NCBI GenBank assembly: GCA_038234975.1
Contig: JBBSUK010000177.1
Location: forward strand, 1 to 5,814
Direction: 5' to 3'
DNA: 5,814 nucleotides
From: Schlegelella_A sp038234975
GTDB taxonomy: Bacteria > Pseudomonadota > Gammaproteobacteria > Burkholderiales > Burkholderiaceae_C
A program made the translations under genes and the position numbers. Positions 5,791 to 5,814 of the stretch are shown here, piece by piece (within the stretch, counting starts at the first letter, position 1; each line of letters starts with the position of its first letter). The notes under the pieces were generated by a model. That model worked only from the letters and a program-made list of their open reading frames with translations, made no database searches and was not told where the DNA came from.

Positions 5791-5813
5791 GCGCGCCGCG
5801 ATGCGCGGCTCGC
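5791..5813 (+). other. Possible stem-loop after aroG, cut by the window end
   Basis: Just past the aroG stop, GCCGCG (5795-5800) pairs perfectly with CGCGGC (5804-5809) around an ATG loop. Three more pairs (5791-5793 with 5811-5813) follow one C/T mismatch. This could be the stem of an aroG terminator, but the window ends one base later, so a T-run cannot be seen. In DNA this GC-rich, such dyads also arise by chance. Confidence 0.3.
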
Positions 5814-5814
5814 C

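Noticed and set aside
5781..5814. Next gene starting at ATG 5781, overlapping the end of aroG
   Set aside because: Only eleven codons are visible, with no ribosome site and no recognisable sequence. The bases also form a stem-loop that could equally be a terminator.

Overview
The window is a gene-dense stretch of a very GC-rich bacterial chromosome, almost certainly a betaproteobacterium, probably Burkholderiales or a close relative. That placement is an inference from protein similarity and gene order remembered from that group; no search was run. Nearly every base is coding, and I see no mobile elements, tRNA, rRNA or CRISPR.

Layout. (1) Positions 3-182 (+) hold the last 59 codons of a beta-hydroxyacid dehydrogenase, convergent with what follows. 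(2) Positions 213-1960 (-) hold a three-gene cluster read leftward: yraN (UPF0102 nuclease-fold protein), a SIS-domain isomerase of the GmhA/DiaA family, and a two-BON-domain lipoprotein (DolP/YraP). The last two overlap by ATGA. (3) Positions 1959-4452 (+) hold rsmI (16S rRNA C1402 2'-O-methyltransferase) and tldD (metalloprotease subunit). rsmI diverges from yraN, and their start codons share the four bases CATG. The order rsmI / yraN / diaA / dolP matches the E. coli locus, but without lpoA. (4) Positions 4453-5788 (+) hold a control region and aroG, a DAHP synthase that starts the shikimate pathway.

The most interesting part is the 205-base gap before aroG. It contains a sigma70-like promoter (TTGACG-18-TACATT), a 23-codon leader ORF with the run FFYFAY, a strong intrinsic terminator (4589-4620), and an upstream exact copy of the terminator's 3' arm that can act as antiterminator. 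Together these look like a complete ribosome-mediated Phe/Tyr attenuator. The leader AUG falls about where transcription should start, so the leader mRNA may be leaderless. The AroG protein also keeps the residues of the Phe feedback site of E. coli AroG, which suggests two layers of end-product control, on transcription and on enzyme activity.

The remaining genes are housekeeping functions: envelope integrity, rRNA modification, proteolysis and sugar-phosphate metabolism. They look intact, with key catalytic residues present.
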